From Caballeronia sp. M1242 (GTDB lineage Bacteria; Pseudomonadota; Gammaproteobacteria; Burkholderiales; Burkholderiaceae), in NCBI RefSeq assembly GCF_017220215.1, contig NZ_CP071132.1:524873-588872 (forward strand): a stretch of 64,000 nt of DNA. The letters are read 5' to 3'. Within the stretch, counting starts at the first letter, position 1. Every line of letters begins with the position of its first letter. Both the position numbers and the translations under genes were made by a program. Under the pieces are notes generated by a model. That model saw nothing but the letters and a program-made list of their open reading frames with translations. It did no database searches and was not told the DNA's origin. This document shows positions 34,010-41,856 of the stretch, piece by piece.

Positions 34010-35785
34010 ATGACGCGTCTTTTCCCGCCGATGCGCGCGTTGGCCGTCGCGGTGGCGGCGCTGTGCGCGCATATCGGCGATGCCGCCGCGCAGGCTTATC
34101 GCGATGTCGCGCCGATCGCGCCGCCCGCCGCCGAGCGCCCGCGCGCGCCACAGCCGCCGCAGCAGCCGGCCGACGAGTCGCATGCCGTCGCGATCGAAGA
34201 CTTGCGCGGCATTGCGTTCGCGCGCGCAGGCGAGGCCGCATCGGGCCATCGCCGATCCGCCGCGCAGTCCGCCGCGCAGGGCGCGATCACGTCCACGGAC
34301 CTTCCGCTCGTCGACGCCGCCTTTCTCGACACCTTCGCCGCCGATCTCGGCAAGCCGCTTACCTTCGCGCGTCTCGCGCAGATCCGCCGCGCGGTCGTGC
34401 AGCGATATCGCGACGCGGGACAGCCGCTCGTCGATGTCTACGTGCCCGAGCAGGACGTGAGCGACGGCGTGGTGACCGTCGCGGTCGCCGAGTTCCGCGC
34501 GGGGCGCGTGATGGCGAAGGGCAACCGCTATTTCTCCGATGCGCTGCTCACGCGCGAGATGCCGCTTGCGAGCGGCGAGCCGATCCACGAAGCCGATGTG
34601 GCAGCGGGACTCGCGCTGCTCAACGCGAATCCGTATCGCCGCGTCGACGTGATCTATGCGCCGGGCGAGGCGCAGAACACGACCGACGTCGTGTTGCAAA
34701 CGGAAGACCGCCTGCCACTGCGCCTCTACGGCGGCTACAACAACGACGGTGTGCGCGATCTGGGACGCGACCGGTTTCTCGCGGGCTTCGACTACGGCAA
34801 CCTGTTCGGCATCGACGCGCGCATCGGCTATCAGGCGACGGCCAGCAACGACCTCTTTTCGGGCAATCCGGACATCGAAGGACGGCCCGACCGCGCGCGC
34901 TTCATTGCGCACTCATTCAACTTCTTCGCGCCGCTGCCGTGGCTCGATCGCATCGAACTGTTCGGCGTATTCGCGCAAAGCACGCCGCGCCTGCCAGACA
35001 GTTACGGACAGACCGGCATTAGTTCGCAGTTGAGCTTTCGCTACGACCGCCTGCTTCCGCCGCTCGACAACGCGGGCGCGTGGCAGCAGCAGATTCAGTT
35101 CGGCTATGACTTCAAGCGCTCGAACAACGACCTCGAATTCGGCGGCTTTCAGGTGTTCAACGCGAACACGCATATCCACCAGTTCGTGCTTGCCTACGAT
35201 CTCACGAACAGCGACCCGGCGGGCGGCACGCATCTGAACGCGTCGCTCTTTGCGAGTCCCGGCCGTCTCGACAGCAGCAACAACGAAGCCGCCTTCGATG
35301 CCGCGCGGCTCGGCGCGACGCCGCGTTATCAGTACGTGCAACTGTCGGGACAGCATGAGTCGGCGCTGGGGGCGTCGGGATTTTCGGTGTCCGCGCGAGG
35401 GCTATTTCAGTGGACCGGCAACACGCTTTTGCCGAGCGAAGAACTCGGGCTAGGCGGCGATGCGACCGTGCGCGGCTACGAGCCGTATGCGGCGCAAGGC
35501 GATCGCGGCTGGAACGTACAGACGGAAATGCGCGCGCCCGCGTTCACGCTGGGCGTCGCGGCGTTGCAGCCGTTCGTCTTCTTCGATGCCGGACACGTGT
35601 GGAACCGCATTCCCGAAGCGGGCGAGGTCAACAACGCATCGCTCGCGAGCGTCGGCGCGGGCATTCGCTCTCAGATGGGGCGTTTCGTCAGCGTGCGAGG
35701 AACGTTCGGGTTCCCGCTGAAAGCGGTGGTGCCGAACGGATCGAAGGCGCCGCTCGGCGAAGTGTTCGTCGTGATCGGAAGTTGA
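34010..35785 (+). CDS. Two-partner secretion outer membrane transporter (TpsB, FhaC/ShlB family)
   Basis: 591 residues; start uncertain (ATG at 34010 or 34031, no clear ribosome site). Signal peptide ends near DAAAQA. A proline-rich linker, then a POTRA domain (about 125-200: TFARLAQIRRAVVQRYRDAG, VAVAEFRAGRVMAKG) and the 16-strand barrel with the conserved C-terminal segments (LGGDATVRGYEPYAAQGDRG contains the VRGF/Y-like motif). Transports the exoprotein across the outer membrane. The partner gene converges from the right. Confidence 0.9.
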   Translation: MTRLFPPMRALAVAVAALCAHIGDAAAQAYRDVAPIAPPAAERPRAPQPPQQPADESHAVAIEDLRGIAFARAGEAASGHRRSAAQSAAQGAITSTDLPLVDAAFLDTFAADLGKPLTFARLAQIRRAVVQRYRDAGQPLVDVYVPEQDVSDGVVTVAVAEFRAGRVMAKGNRYFSDALLTREMPLASGEPIHEADVAAGLALLNANPYRRVDVIYAPGEAQNTTDVVLQTEDRLPLRLYGGYNNDGVRDLGRDRFLAGFDYGNLFGIDARIGYQATASNDLFSGNPDIEGRPDRARFIAHSFNFFAPLPWLDRIELFGVFAQSTPRLPDSYGQTGISSQLSFRYDRLLPPLDNAGAWQQQIQFGYDFKRSNNDLEFGGFQVFNANTHIHQFVLAYDLTNSDPAGGTHLNASLFASPGRLDSSNNEAAFDAARLGATPRYQYVQLSGQHESALGASGFSVSARGLFQWTGNTLLPSEELGLGGDATVRGYEPYAAQGDRGWNVQTEMRAPAFTLGVAALQPFVFFDAGHVWNRIPEAGEVNNASLASVGAGIRSQMGRFVSVRGTFGFPLKAVVPNGSKAPLGEVFVVIGS

Positions 35786-35797
35786 TCGGAAATTGAA

Positions 35798-35817
35798 GGG
35801 CGGGCGGCTGCCCGCCC
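35798..35817. terminator. Hairpin between the converging TpsB and TpsA genes
   Basis: GGGCGGGC (35798-35805), loop GGCT, GCCCGCCC (35810-35817): a strong 8-bp stem shared by the ends of both genes. No long T-run on either side, so its strength as a terminator is uncertain. Confidence 0.65.
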
Positions 35818-35839
35818 CTCGCGCTTCGTGCTAGACGCC

Positions 35840-38173
35840 TCAGGGGCGCGCCTGCTGCCAGCTGAGGACCGGGTGCGTCGCGTCTGCAGGCAGCGTCCAC
35901 GCGCCGCCCGCGTTGAAGTTCCACGACGCGAAGTTGCCCGGCACGCGCATTTGCGCGCTCGAGAGTCCGTTCGCGTCGCCCGGCGCGGTGCCGTTGTTCG
36001 CGCCCACGGCATTCGTGAACGTCGTCGTGTCGCGGTTCCAGTAGACGTTGTTGATCACGCCTTCGTTCATCGCCGCGATGCCGCCGTACACGGCAAACGG
36101 AGGTCCGCCGCCGCCGACCTGACCGACCGCGAACGATTCGTTGATGACGCCCGTGCTGCCGTTGTCGTAGACCAGTCCGCCGTCGCCGGTCTGGCCGCCC
36201 GTGCTGCCGGTCGCGTAGGACTGCGTGATCGTGCCGGTATTGAACGCGACGAGCCCGCCCACCGATGCATGCGAGCCGCCGCTGACGTCGCCGGTCGCAT
36301 ACGACTGCGCGATGGTCCCGGTATTCACGCCCACGAGGCCGCCGGACGGGCCCTGATAGCCGACCGTCGCGCTGCTCGACGAACGCTCGATGCGGCCGTT
36401 GTTCGCGCCGACGAGCCCGCCGTTTCCTCCGCCGCCGAAGCCGCCGTACGACACGTCGCCCGAGGTCGAGGCATACGTGATCAGGCCGTTGTTCTGCGCG
36501 GCGAGCAGACCGTAGGTTCCGGGCGCGCCGCCGCCGACGCTGGCGTTCGTCAGCTTGATGTCGCGCACGACGCCGCTCGCGCCGATCACCCCGAACATGC
36601 CGACGTATCCCGACGACGAAGAATCACTGGACGCGAGCCGGTCGATGGTGTGGCCGAAGCCGTCGAACTGGCCGGTGAACGGCGTGTCGGGCGTCGCGCC
36701 GATCGGCGTAAAGAAGTTGGGATACGCGGTCGCGCTCGCGTCGATGTCCTTGCCGAGCGCATAGTTGCCCGCGAGGTTCTCCGAGACGCGGCCGAGATCG
36801 GCGAGCGTGTTGACGAGCTTGTACGCTGTGATCTGCGTGACGACGCCGCTATACGGCGCGGCCGTCCAGCCGGCGTGCGTGAGCAGCGTGCCGGGCGCGT
36901 AGCTGCCGTTCATGTCGTAGAGCGCGCTCACAATGCCCGTGCTGCCCGACCAGTCGATCTTGCCGCGATTGATCACGCTGCCGCCATTGTCGACGCCTTT
37001 CGCATCGGCGCGCAGGGTGAGATTGCCGCCGCCCGTGTTCGCGATAGTTGATGTCTGCGCTACCGTGACGCCATGCCCTGCGCCGAGCGTCAACGACGCG
37101 TTGCCGTTCCATTGCACGTTGCCGTTCACGGTCAGATCGCCGCCGGACTGCGCATTCACGGACGTGCCGTTTGCGAGGCTGCGCGACAACGCGTTCCCGG
37201 TGGCGCTGTCGATGGCGAGCGTCGGCGACGAGAGCGACCACTCGCCAGCGACAACGTTTGCGTTCGCGACGTCGAGCGTGGCCGCGCGGGTTTCGACCGT
37301 GCCGCCGCTGCCGTTCGCATTCGTCGCGGCGAGGGTTCCCGCCGCATGCACCGCGCCCTGGTCGGCGACGAGCCACACGTGGCCGTCGCGCTTCGCGGTG
37401 CCGGTCGCGCGGATCGCCGCGTTGTTGCCCGCGAGCGCGTAGACGTTGCCGTCGGCGGCCTGAAGGCTCGCTTGCGCCGCGTGGATCACGCCCGCGTTCG
37501 CGACCGTGCCGTGGCTGCCCGTCTGCACGAAAATCTGCTGGCCGCTCGACGAATCGTGCAGCAGCACTTGCGCGCCCGCCGCCAGTTCGGCGCTGCCCTT
37601 GGGCGCGTCGATGGAGCCGGCGTTCACTGCGGCCGTGCGCGAGACGAGGAAGACATCGCCGCCGCTCGATCCGATCTTGCCGAGATTCACGACGACGCCG
37701 CGGCCGTCGCCGGAAAAGGTGAGATCGCCGCCCTTCATGAAGGCCGCATCGCTCACGTTCAGCGACGACGCGACGAAGCGCCCGCCCGTCGCGATTACGC
37801 CGCCCGGCCCGATCACCACGCCTTGCGGGTTGATGAGATACACGCTGCCGCTCGCGGTGAGCTGGCCGAGAATGGTGGACGGATCGCCGCCCGTCACGCG
37901 ATTGAGCGTCGCGCCGTTGCCGTTGTTGAACGTGACCTGCCGGCCGCTGCCAATGGAAAAGCTCTTCCAGTCGATCACGCCGCGCGGCGAAGTCTGGTCG
38001 ATCACGAGCGACCGGCCGCCGCCGGTGATCGAGCCGCTGCCCACGGCGAACTGGCCGCCGCTCGGAAGCGGGGGCGCGGCGTGCGCGCAGTGAAGACCGA
38101 CGATAAGCGGCACGATGGCCGAAAGCGGCCGAAGCCGCGAGGCGCGACTGAAAGAACCGATGCTGCGCTGCAT
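35840..38173 (-). CDS. Two-partner secretion exoprotein (TpsA, filamentous haemagglutinin-like) with GLUG repeats
   Basis: 777 residues from the ATG at 38173 (GGAGGGTGT upstream). Signal peptide cut near CAHA-APPLPSGG. The TPS domain follows (about 30-270): IDQTSPRGVIDWKSFSIGSG and VYLINPQGVVIGPGGVI (the NPxG signature). A beta-helix part then runs to about 450, and the C-terminal third holds GLUG-type repeats (GGLVGVNTGTIAQSYATGDV, GGLVGANNGRIERS). Short for the family. Secreted through the TpsB across the terminator. Confidence 0.9.
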   Translation of the reverse strand: MQRSIGSFSRASRLRPLSAIVPLIVGLHCAHAAPPLPSGGQFAVGSGSITGGGRSLVIDQTSPRGVIDWKSFSIGSGRQVTFNNGNGATLNRVTGGDPSTILGQLTASGSVYLINPQGVVIGPGGVIATGGRFVASSLNVSDAAFMKGGDLTFSGDGRGVVVNLGKIGSSGGDVFLVSRTAAVNAGSIDAPKGSAELAAGAQVLLHDSSSGQQIFVQTGSHGTVANAGVIHAAQASLQAADGNVYALAGNNAAIRATGTAKRDGHVWLVADQGAVHAAGTLAATNANGSGGTVETRAATLDVANANVVAGEWSLSSPTLAIDSATGNALSRSLANGTSVNAQSGGDLTVNGNVQWNGNASLTLGAGHGVTVAQTSTIANTGGGNLTLRADAKGVDNGGSVINRGKIDWSGSTGIVSALYDMNGSYAPGTLLTHAGWTAAPYSGVVTQITAYKLVNTLADLGRVSENLAGNYALGKDIDASATAYPNFFTPIGATPDTPFTGQFDGFGHTIDRLASSDSSSSGYVGMFGVIGASGVVRDIKLTNASVGGGAPGTYGLLAAQNNGLITYASTSGDVSYGGFGGGGNGGLVGANNGRIERSSSSATVGYQGPSGGLVGVNTGTIAQSYATGDVSGGSHASVGGLVAFNTGTITQSYATGSTGGQTGDGGLVYDNGSTGVINESFAVGQVGGGGPPFAVYGGIAAMNEGVINNVYWNRDTTTFTNAVGANNGTAPGDANGLSSAQMRVPGNFASWNFNAGGAWTLPADATHPVLSWQQARP

Positions 38174-38466
38174 ACACCCTCCGGGCTGTGTCGATTTGTT
38201 TTGTCGTCTTTTGGCCGCTGACGGTGTAGCCGCGCCGTCATCGGCTAGCGAGAGGGCGAACATCGATGTGCGAGCAGGCGGCACGAATTTAGCAACGCGC
38301 CCGAGCGCCGAAGTGTGTGCTACCGCACATTCGCGCCGCAGAAAAAAACCGCGCGGCCGAAGGCTTGCTGCAAGGCGCGGGCAACCGGCTTGTCAAGTGA
38401 AATAAGCGTGGGAAGAAGGGCGTTCTGTCGGACGAATACAACGCCGCGCGCGGGGGGTGCGCGACC

Positions 38467-38835
38467 TTAGCGCGAGGGCCGCCGCCGGTCCGTCAGTTGG
38501 ACGACGCAGGCGTGGAAAATGCGCTGAACGAGTTCGCTCTCGTAGTCGAGATCGTCGCCTTCGATGATCTTTTCGATAGCGCTGCGTCCGGCTTCGGTAT
38601 CGAGCAGCGGACAGAAGCGCGACGCGAGCGCCTGCGCGGTGACGGAGAGCTTCGCGGTCTCAATCCAGTCGGCGGCGCGGTTGTGATTGTCCAGCCAGCG
38701 ATGCGCCGCGCGCACCTGAAACGACGGTTCGGGCCACGCGCCTTCGAGATAGTACGCGCCGAGAAAGCCGCATGTGAGCCAGCAGAGAAGATGCACCCGG
38801 TCGTCGGGTCCGAGCGGATAGCGGACTTGACTCAT
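38467..38835 (-). CDS. Small protein of unknown function
   Basis: 122 residues. Mostly helical, with a hydrophobic N-terminal part (VHLLCWLTCGFLGAYYLEGAW) and Trp-rich middle (AAHRWLDNHNRAADWIETA). It ends in a basic tail. The first hydrophobic stretch may cross the membrane, but the pattern is not clear. Stands alone between the TpsA gene and the old yellow enzyme. Confidence 0.65.
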   Translation of the reverse strand: MSQVRYPLGPDDRVHLLCWLTCGFLGAYYLEGAWPEPSFQVRAAHRWLDNHNRAADWIETAKLSVTAQALASRFCPLLDTEAGRSAIEKIIEGDDLDYESELVQRIFHACVVQLTDRRRPSR

Positions 38836-38904
38836 GATCGCACCACATGACGCGGCGACGCGCGACGGCTTGAAGATAGCACGCCGCGACGTTCGCGCGG
38901 GGCC

Positions 38905-40011
38905 TCAGTCCTCTTCGAACAAGTCCCTATATTGATGCGGCTGCGAGCGCAGATACTGCTTTGGCGCGCGCACGTGCGCGCCCAGTTGCGCCGCCGCGTG
39001 CCACGGCCAGCGCGGGTCGTAGAGCGCGGTGCGGGCGAGCGCGATCATGTCCGCGTCGCCCGTTCCGATGATGCTCTCCGCCTGCTCGATGCCGGTGATG
39101 AGCCCGACCGCGACGACCGGCATCTTCACCGCGCCCTTGACCGCGCGCGCAAGCGGCACCTGATAGCTGGGACCGACGGGAATCTTTTGCGCCGGGTGCA
39201 GGCCGCCGCTCGACACGTGGATCGAATCGCAGCCGCGCGCCTCCAGTGCGCGCGCGAAGGCGATGGTCTGTTCGATATCCCAGCCGCCTTCCACCCAGTC
39301 CGTGCCGGACACGCGAACCGTCACCGGCCGGTCCTCGGGGAAGGCGCCGCGCACGGCGTCGAAGACTTCGAGCGGAAAGCGCATGCGGTTTTCGAGCGAG
39401 CCGCCATATTCGTCGTCGCGCCGGTTCGAAAGCGGCGACAGAAACTGATGCAGCAGATAACCGTGCGCCGCGTGAATCTGAATGAGGTCGATGCCGAGTC
39501 GCGCGGCGCGTTTCGCCGAAGCGGCGAAGGCATCGCGGATGCGCTCGAGCCCCGCGCGATCCAGCGCGACGGGCGGCGTTTCGCTCTCTTCGAACGGCAC
39601 GGACGAAGGCGCTTCGGTCTGCCAGCCATGCGCGTCGTCGGGCGGGAGCTGCGCGCCGCCTTCCCACGGCACTTCCGTCGATGCCTTGCGGCCCGCGTGG
39701 CTCAACTGGATGGCGATCGGCATGTCGGACCAGCGGCGAATGCCCTTCAGCGTGCGTTCGAGGGCGGCTTCGGTTTCGTCATTCCATAGGCCGACATCGG
39801 CCCACGTGATGCGGCCTTCGGGCAGCACGGCGGTCGCCTCGATAGTGAGCAGCGCCGCGCCCGACAACGCGAGCTGGCCGAGATGGATCAGATGCCATTC
39901 GTTCATGCAGCCGTCTTCGGCCGAGTACTGGCACATCGGTGCAATGACGATGCGGTTCGCCAGTTCGAGGTTGCGCACGCGCGTGGGAGTGAACAGAGCG
40001 GCTTGTGGCAT
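38905..40011 (-). CDS. NADH:flavin oxidoreductase / old yellow enzyme (YqjM/XenA type)
   Basis: 368 residues from the ATG at 40011. FMN-binding TIM barrel. VIAPMCQYSAEDG carries the redox-active Cys typical of YqjM/XenA; QIHAAHGYLLHQFLSPLSN carries the His-His pair for substrate binding, followed by NRRDDEYGGSLENR. MPVVAVGLITGIEQAE is the phosphate-binding loop. It reduces activated C=C bonds (enoates, nitro compounds) with NADPH or NADH. Longer reading frames to the right are shadow. Confidence 0.93.
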   Translation of the reverse strand: MPQAALFTPTRVRNLELANRIVIAPMCQYSAEDGCMNEWHLIHLGQLALSGAALLTIEATAVLPEGRITWADVGLWNDETEAALERTLKGIRRWSDMPIAIQLSHAGRKASTEVPWEGGAQLPPDDAHGWQTEAPSSVPFEESETPPVALDRAGLERIRDAFAASAKRAARLGIDLIQIHAAHGYLLHQFLSPLSNRRDDEYGGSLENRMRFPLEVFDAVRGAFPEDRPVTVRVSGTDWVEGGWDIEQTIAFARALEARGCDSIHVSSGGLHPAQKIPVGPSYQVPLARAVKGAVKMPVVAVGLITGIEQAESIIGTGDADMIALARTALYDPRWPWHAAAQLGAHVRAPKQYLRSQPHQYRDLFEED

Positions 40012-40242
40012 AGGGAGTCTCCGGAATGACAGGTGGTCGGAGAGGGCAGCAATCAATATTCCGGCATGCGGGTGCCATGCGCGCCAACTGCATATCATTG
40101 CATGCTGAATGAAGGCCATCTCATAAGCGTTTGTTAAGGAACCGTTCCGGAAAATGCAGGTTGGCCCGCCCGGCGGGCGCCCCACAAAAACAACCTGAGA
40201 GGTCGCCGCCATGCCGCATTCCTTCGCCCTTCGACTGAGCCT

Positions 40243-40899
40243 TTGTGCATGATGCAGGGCGTCTGCACGTCGTTCCCGCTGAAACTGGCCAATGACGCCG
40301 CGTGGCGTTATCACGACCTCGCGAAATCGCGCGCCGTTGACCGGCCGCCCGCGAGCGGCGAGTTGTGCGTCTGGCTTGTCACGAGCGAATTCCGCTTCGC
40401 GTCGGCGTCGAATGTCGGGAGTTGGCTGAGTGTCGCGGAGCGCAGGCGCGCGCGGCTGCATCCGCATTCGGCCATCGGGCGGCGTTTCGGCGTGGCCCGC
40501 GCGACGCTGCGGCTCGTCGTCTCGCAGATGTTCGATTGCCGTCCGCAAGAAGTTCAGGTCGAGGACGGCCCGGACGAGCGCATCATCGCCACCGACCCGC
40601 GCGGCAAGCGCAGCGTTCACGTCGATGTCGCGTATTCGGGCATCTGGATCGTGATCGCGCTGGGCGCGGCGAGCGTCGGGGTCGGCCTCGCGGTCGATGC
40701 GCTCGCGGATGCAGCGCGCATCGCGAAGACGCGCGCCGAACGCGGGGAGAGCGGCGCGGATGCATCGTGGCATGGAGTGGTGCTGCCGATGCCCGGCGAG
40801 ATCCGCGGCGTCGTGGCGGTCGGCGGCGCGGTGACGGATGTGCAGGCGTTCGGCTGGGATAAGCCGGCCGAAGCCGATGCGGCGAAGCCGGCGCAGTGA
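40243..40899 (+). CDS. Degenerate 4'-phosphopantetheinyl-transferase-like protein
   Basis: 218 residues; the first ATG is at 40243, a second at 40252. Residues about 60-155 match the layout of Sfp-type transferases: WLSVAERRRARLHPHSAIGR, RFGVARATLRLVVSQMF, then VHVDVAYSGIWIVIALGAA in the place of the FNLSHSG..ALA strand and SVGVGLAVDAL where GVDxE should be. The Asp/Glu that bind magnesium and the later W-x-x-K-E-A motif are missing. Probably not an active transferase, or a new function. The last 65 residues look unrelated. Confidence 0.6.
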   Translation: MCMMQGVCTSFPLKLANDAAWRYHDLAKSRAVDRPPASGELCVWLVTSEFRFASASNVGSWLSVAERRRARLHPHSAIGRRFGVARATLRLVVSQMFDCRPQEVQVEDGPDERIIATDPRGKRSVHVDVAYSGIWIVIALGAASVGVGLAVDALADAARIAKTRAERGESGADASWHGVVLPMPGEIRGVVAVGGAVTDVQAFGWDKPAEADAAKPAQ

Positions 40900-41160
40900 G
40901 GGCGCGAATGGCGCTAGTCGCGGTCCTCGCTCGATCGTTCGCACATCGAATTAAAGTGCGGTGTCTTCGAATCTCGCCAAAAAAGCCAAGCATTCCTAAC
41001 GAACGCCCCATTATTGGGGTCGCGGCATGACACGACGCCATCCAACATTCCGATGGCCGCCGAAACATCAGTCGAATGAGCAACGCGAACGAGCTTTCAC
41101 ATCGGAAGAAACACCTTAGGCATAATACTCGTCACCCGAGGATACTGAGCGCGCTTGCCT

Positions 41161-41856
41161 ATGACACGCCCCGCCCTGGAATGCCGCCGCCTTCACAAAA
41201 CCTATGGTCCCGGCAGAACCATTCTTGCAGGGCTGGACTTCACGCTCGGCGCGAGCGAATTCATCGCGATCATGGGCGACTCGGGCGTGGGGAAATCCAC
41301 GCTGCTCAATCTGATCGCGGGCCTCGACGCCCCCGACAGCGGCGAGATTCTGATCGACGGCGTGCCCATCTCCGCGATGAGCGACGAAGCCGCCACCAAA
41401 ACGCGTCGCGAAAAGCTCGGCTTCGTGTTTCAGGCGTTCCACGTGTTGCCGCATCTCACGCTGGTGCAGAACGTCGCTGTGCCGCTGCTCCTGAACGGCC
41501 TGCCGACCACGCCCGCCCACGGCATGCTCGCCGCCGTCGGTCTCTTCAATCGTCAGAACGATCTGCCGCGCCAGCTTTCCGGCGGCGAACTTCAGCGCGT
41601 GGCCATCGCGCGGGCGCTGGTGCATCGCCCGCGGCTGATACTTGCGGACGAACCGACCGGCAATCTCGATCCGCAAACCGCGCACGAAATCCTCGGCCTC
41701 TTTCACGCTGAAACGAAAGCGACCGGCGCGGCCGTGATCATGGTCACGCATTCCGAAGCTGCCGCCGCATTCGCCGACCGTGTGCTGATCCTCGCCGACG
41801 GCACGCTGCACGAAGCCGCGTCCCTTGCGGCGTTCAACGAGTCGCGCGCGCGATGA
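41161..41856 (+). CDS. ABC transporter ATP-binding protein (LolD/MacB type)
   Basis: 231 residues from the ATG at 41161; a TTG at 41155 is an alternative. Walker A GDSGVGKSTLL (about 40-50), signature QLSGGELQRVAIARAL, Walker B LILADEPTGNLD, and the H-loop VTHSEAAA. Powers the FtsX-type permease encoded next, which it overlaps by ATGA. The three-gene set resembles the AttEFGH systems with a lipocalin-like secreted partner. Confidence 0.93.
   Translation: MTRPALECRRLHKTYGPGRTILAGLDFTLGASEFIAIMGDSGVGKSTLLNLIAGLDAPDSGEILIDGVPISAMSDEAATKTRREKLGFVFQAFHVLPHLTLVQNVAVPLLLNGLPTTPAHGMLAAVGLFNRQNDLPRQLSGGELQRVAIARALVHRPRLILADEPTGNLDPQTAHEILGLFHAETKATGAAVIMVTHSEAAAAFADRVLILADGTLHEAASLAAFNESRAR

Noticed and set aside
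32558..34912. Long minus-strand open frame across the second dehydrogenase and the TpsB start (784 residues)
   Set aside because: It crosses two clearly real genes and a promoter region and has no recognisable domain.
38905..40944. Extended frame of the old yellow enzyme to the right
   Set aside because: The ATG at 40011 begins the conserved N-terminus; the extra part overlaps the phosphopantetheinyl-transferase-like gene.
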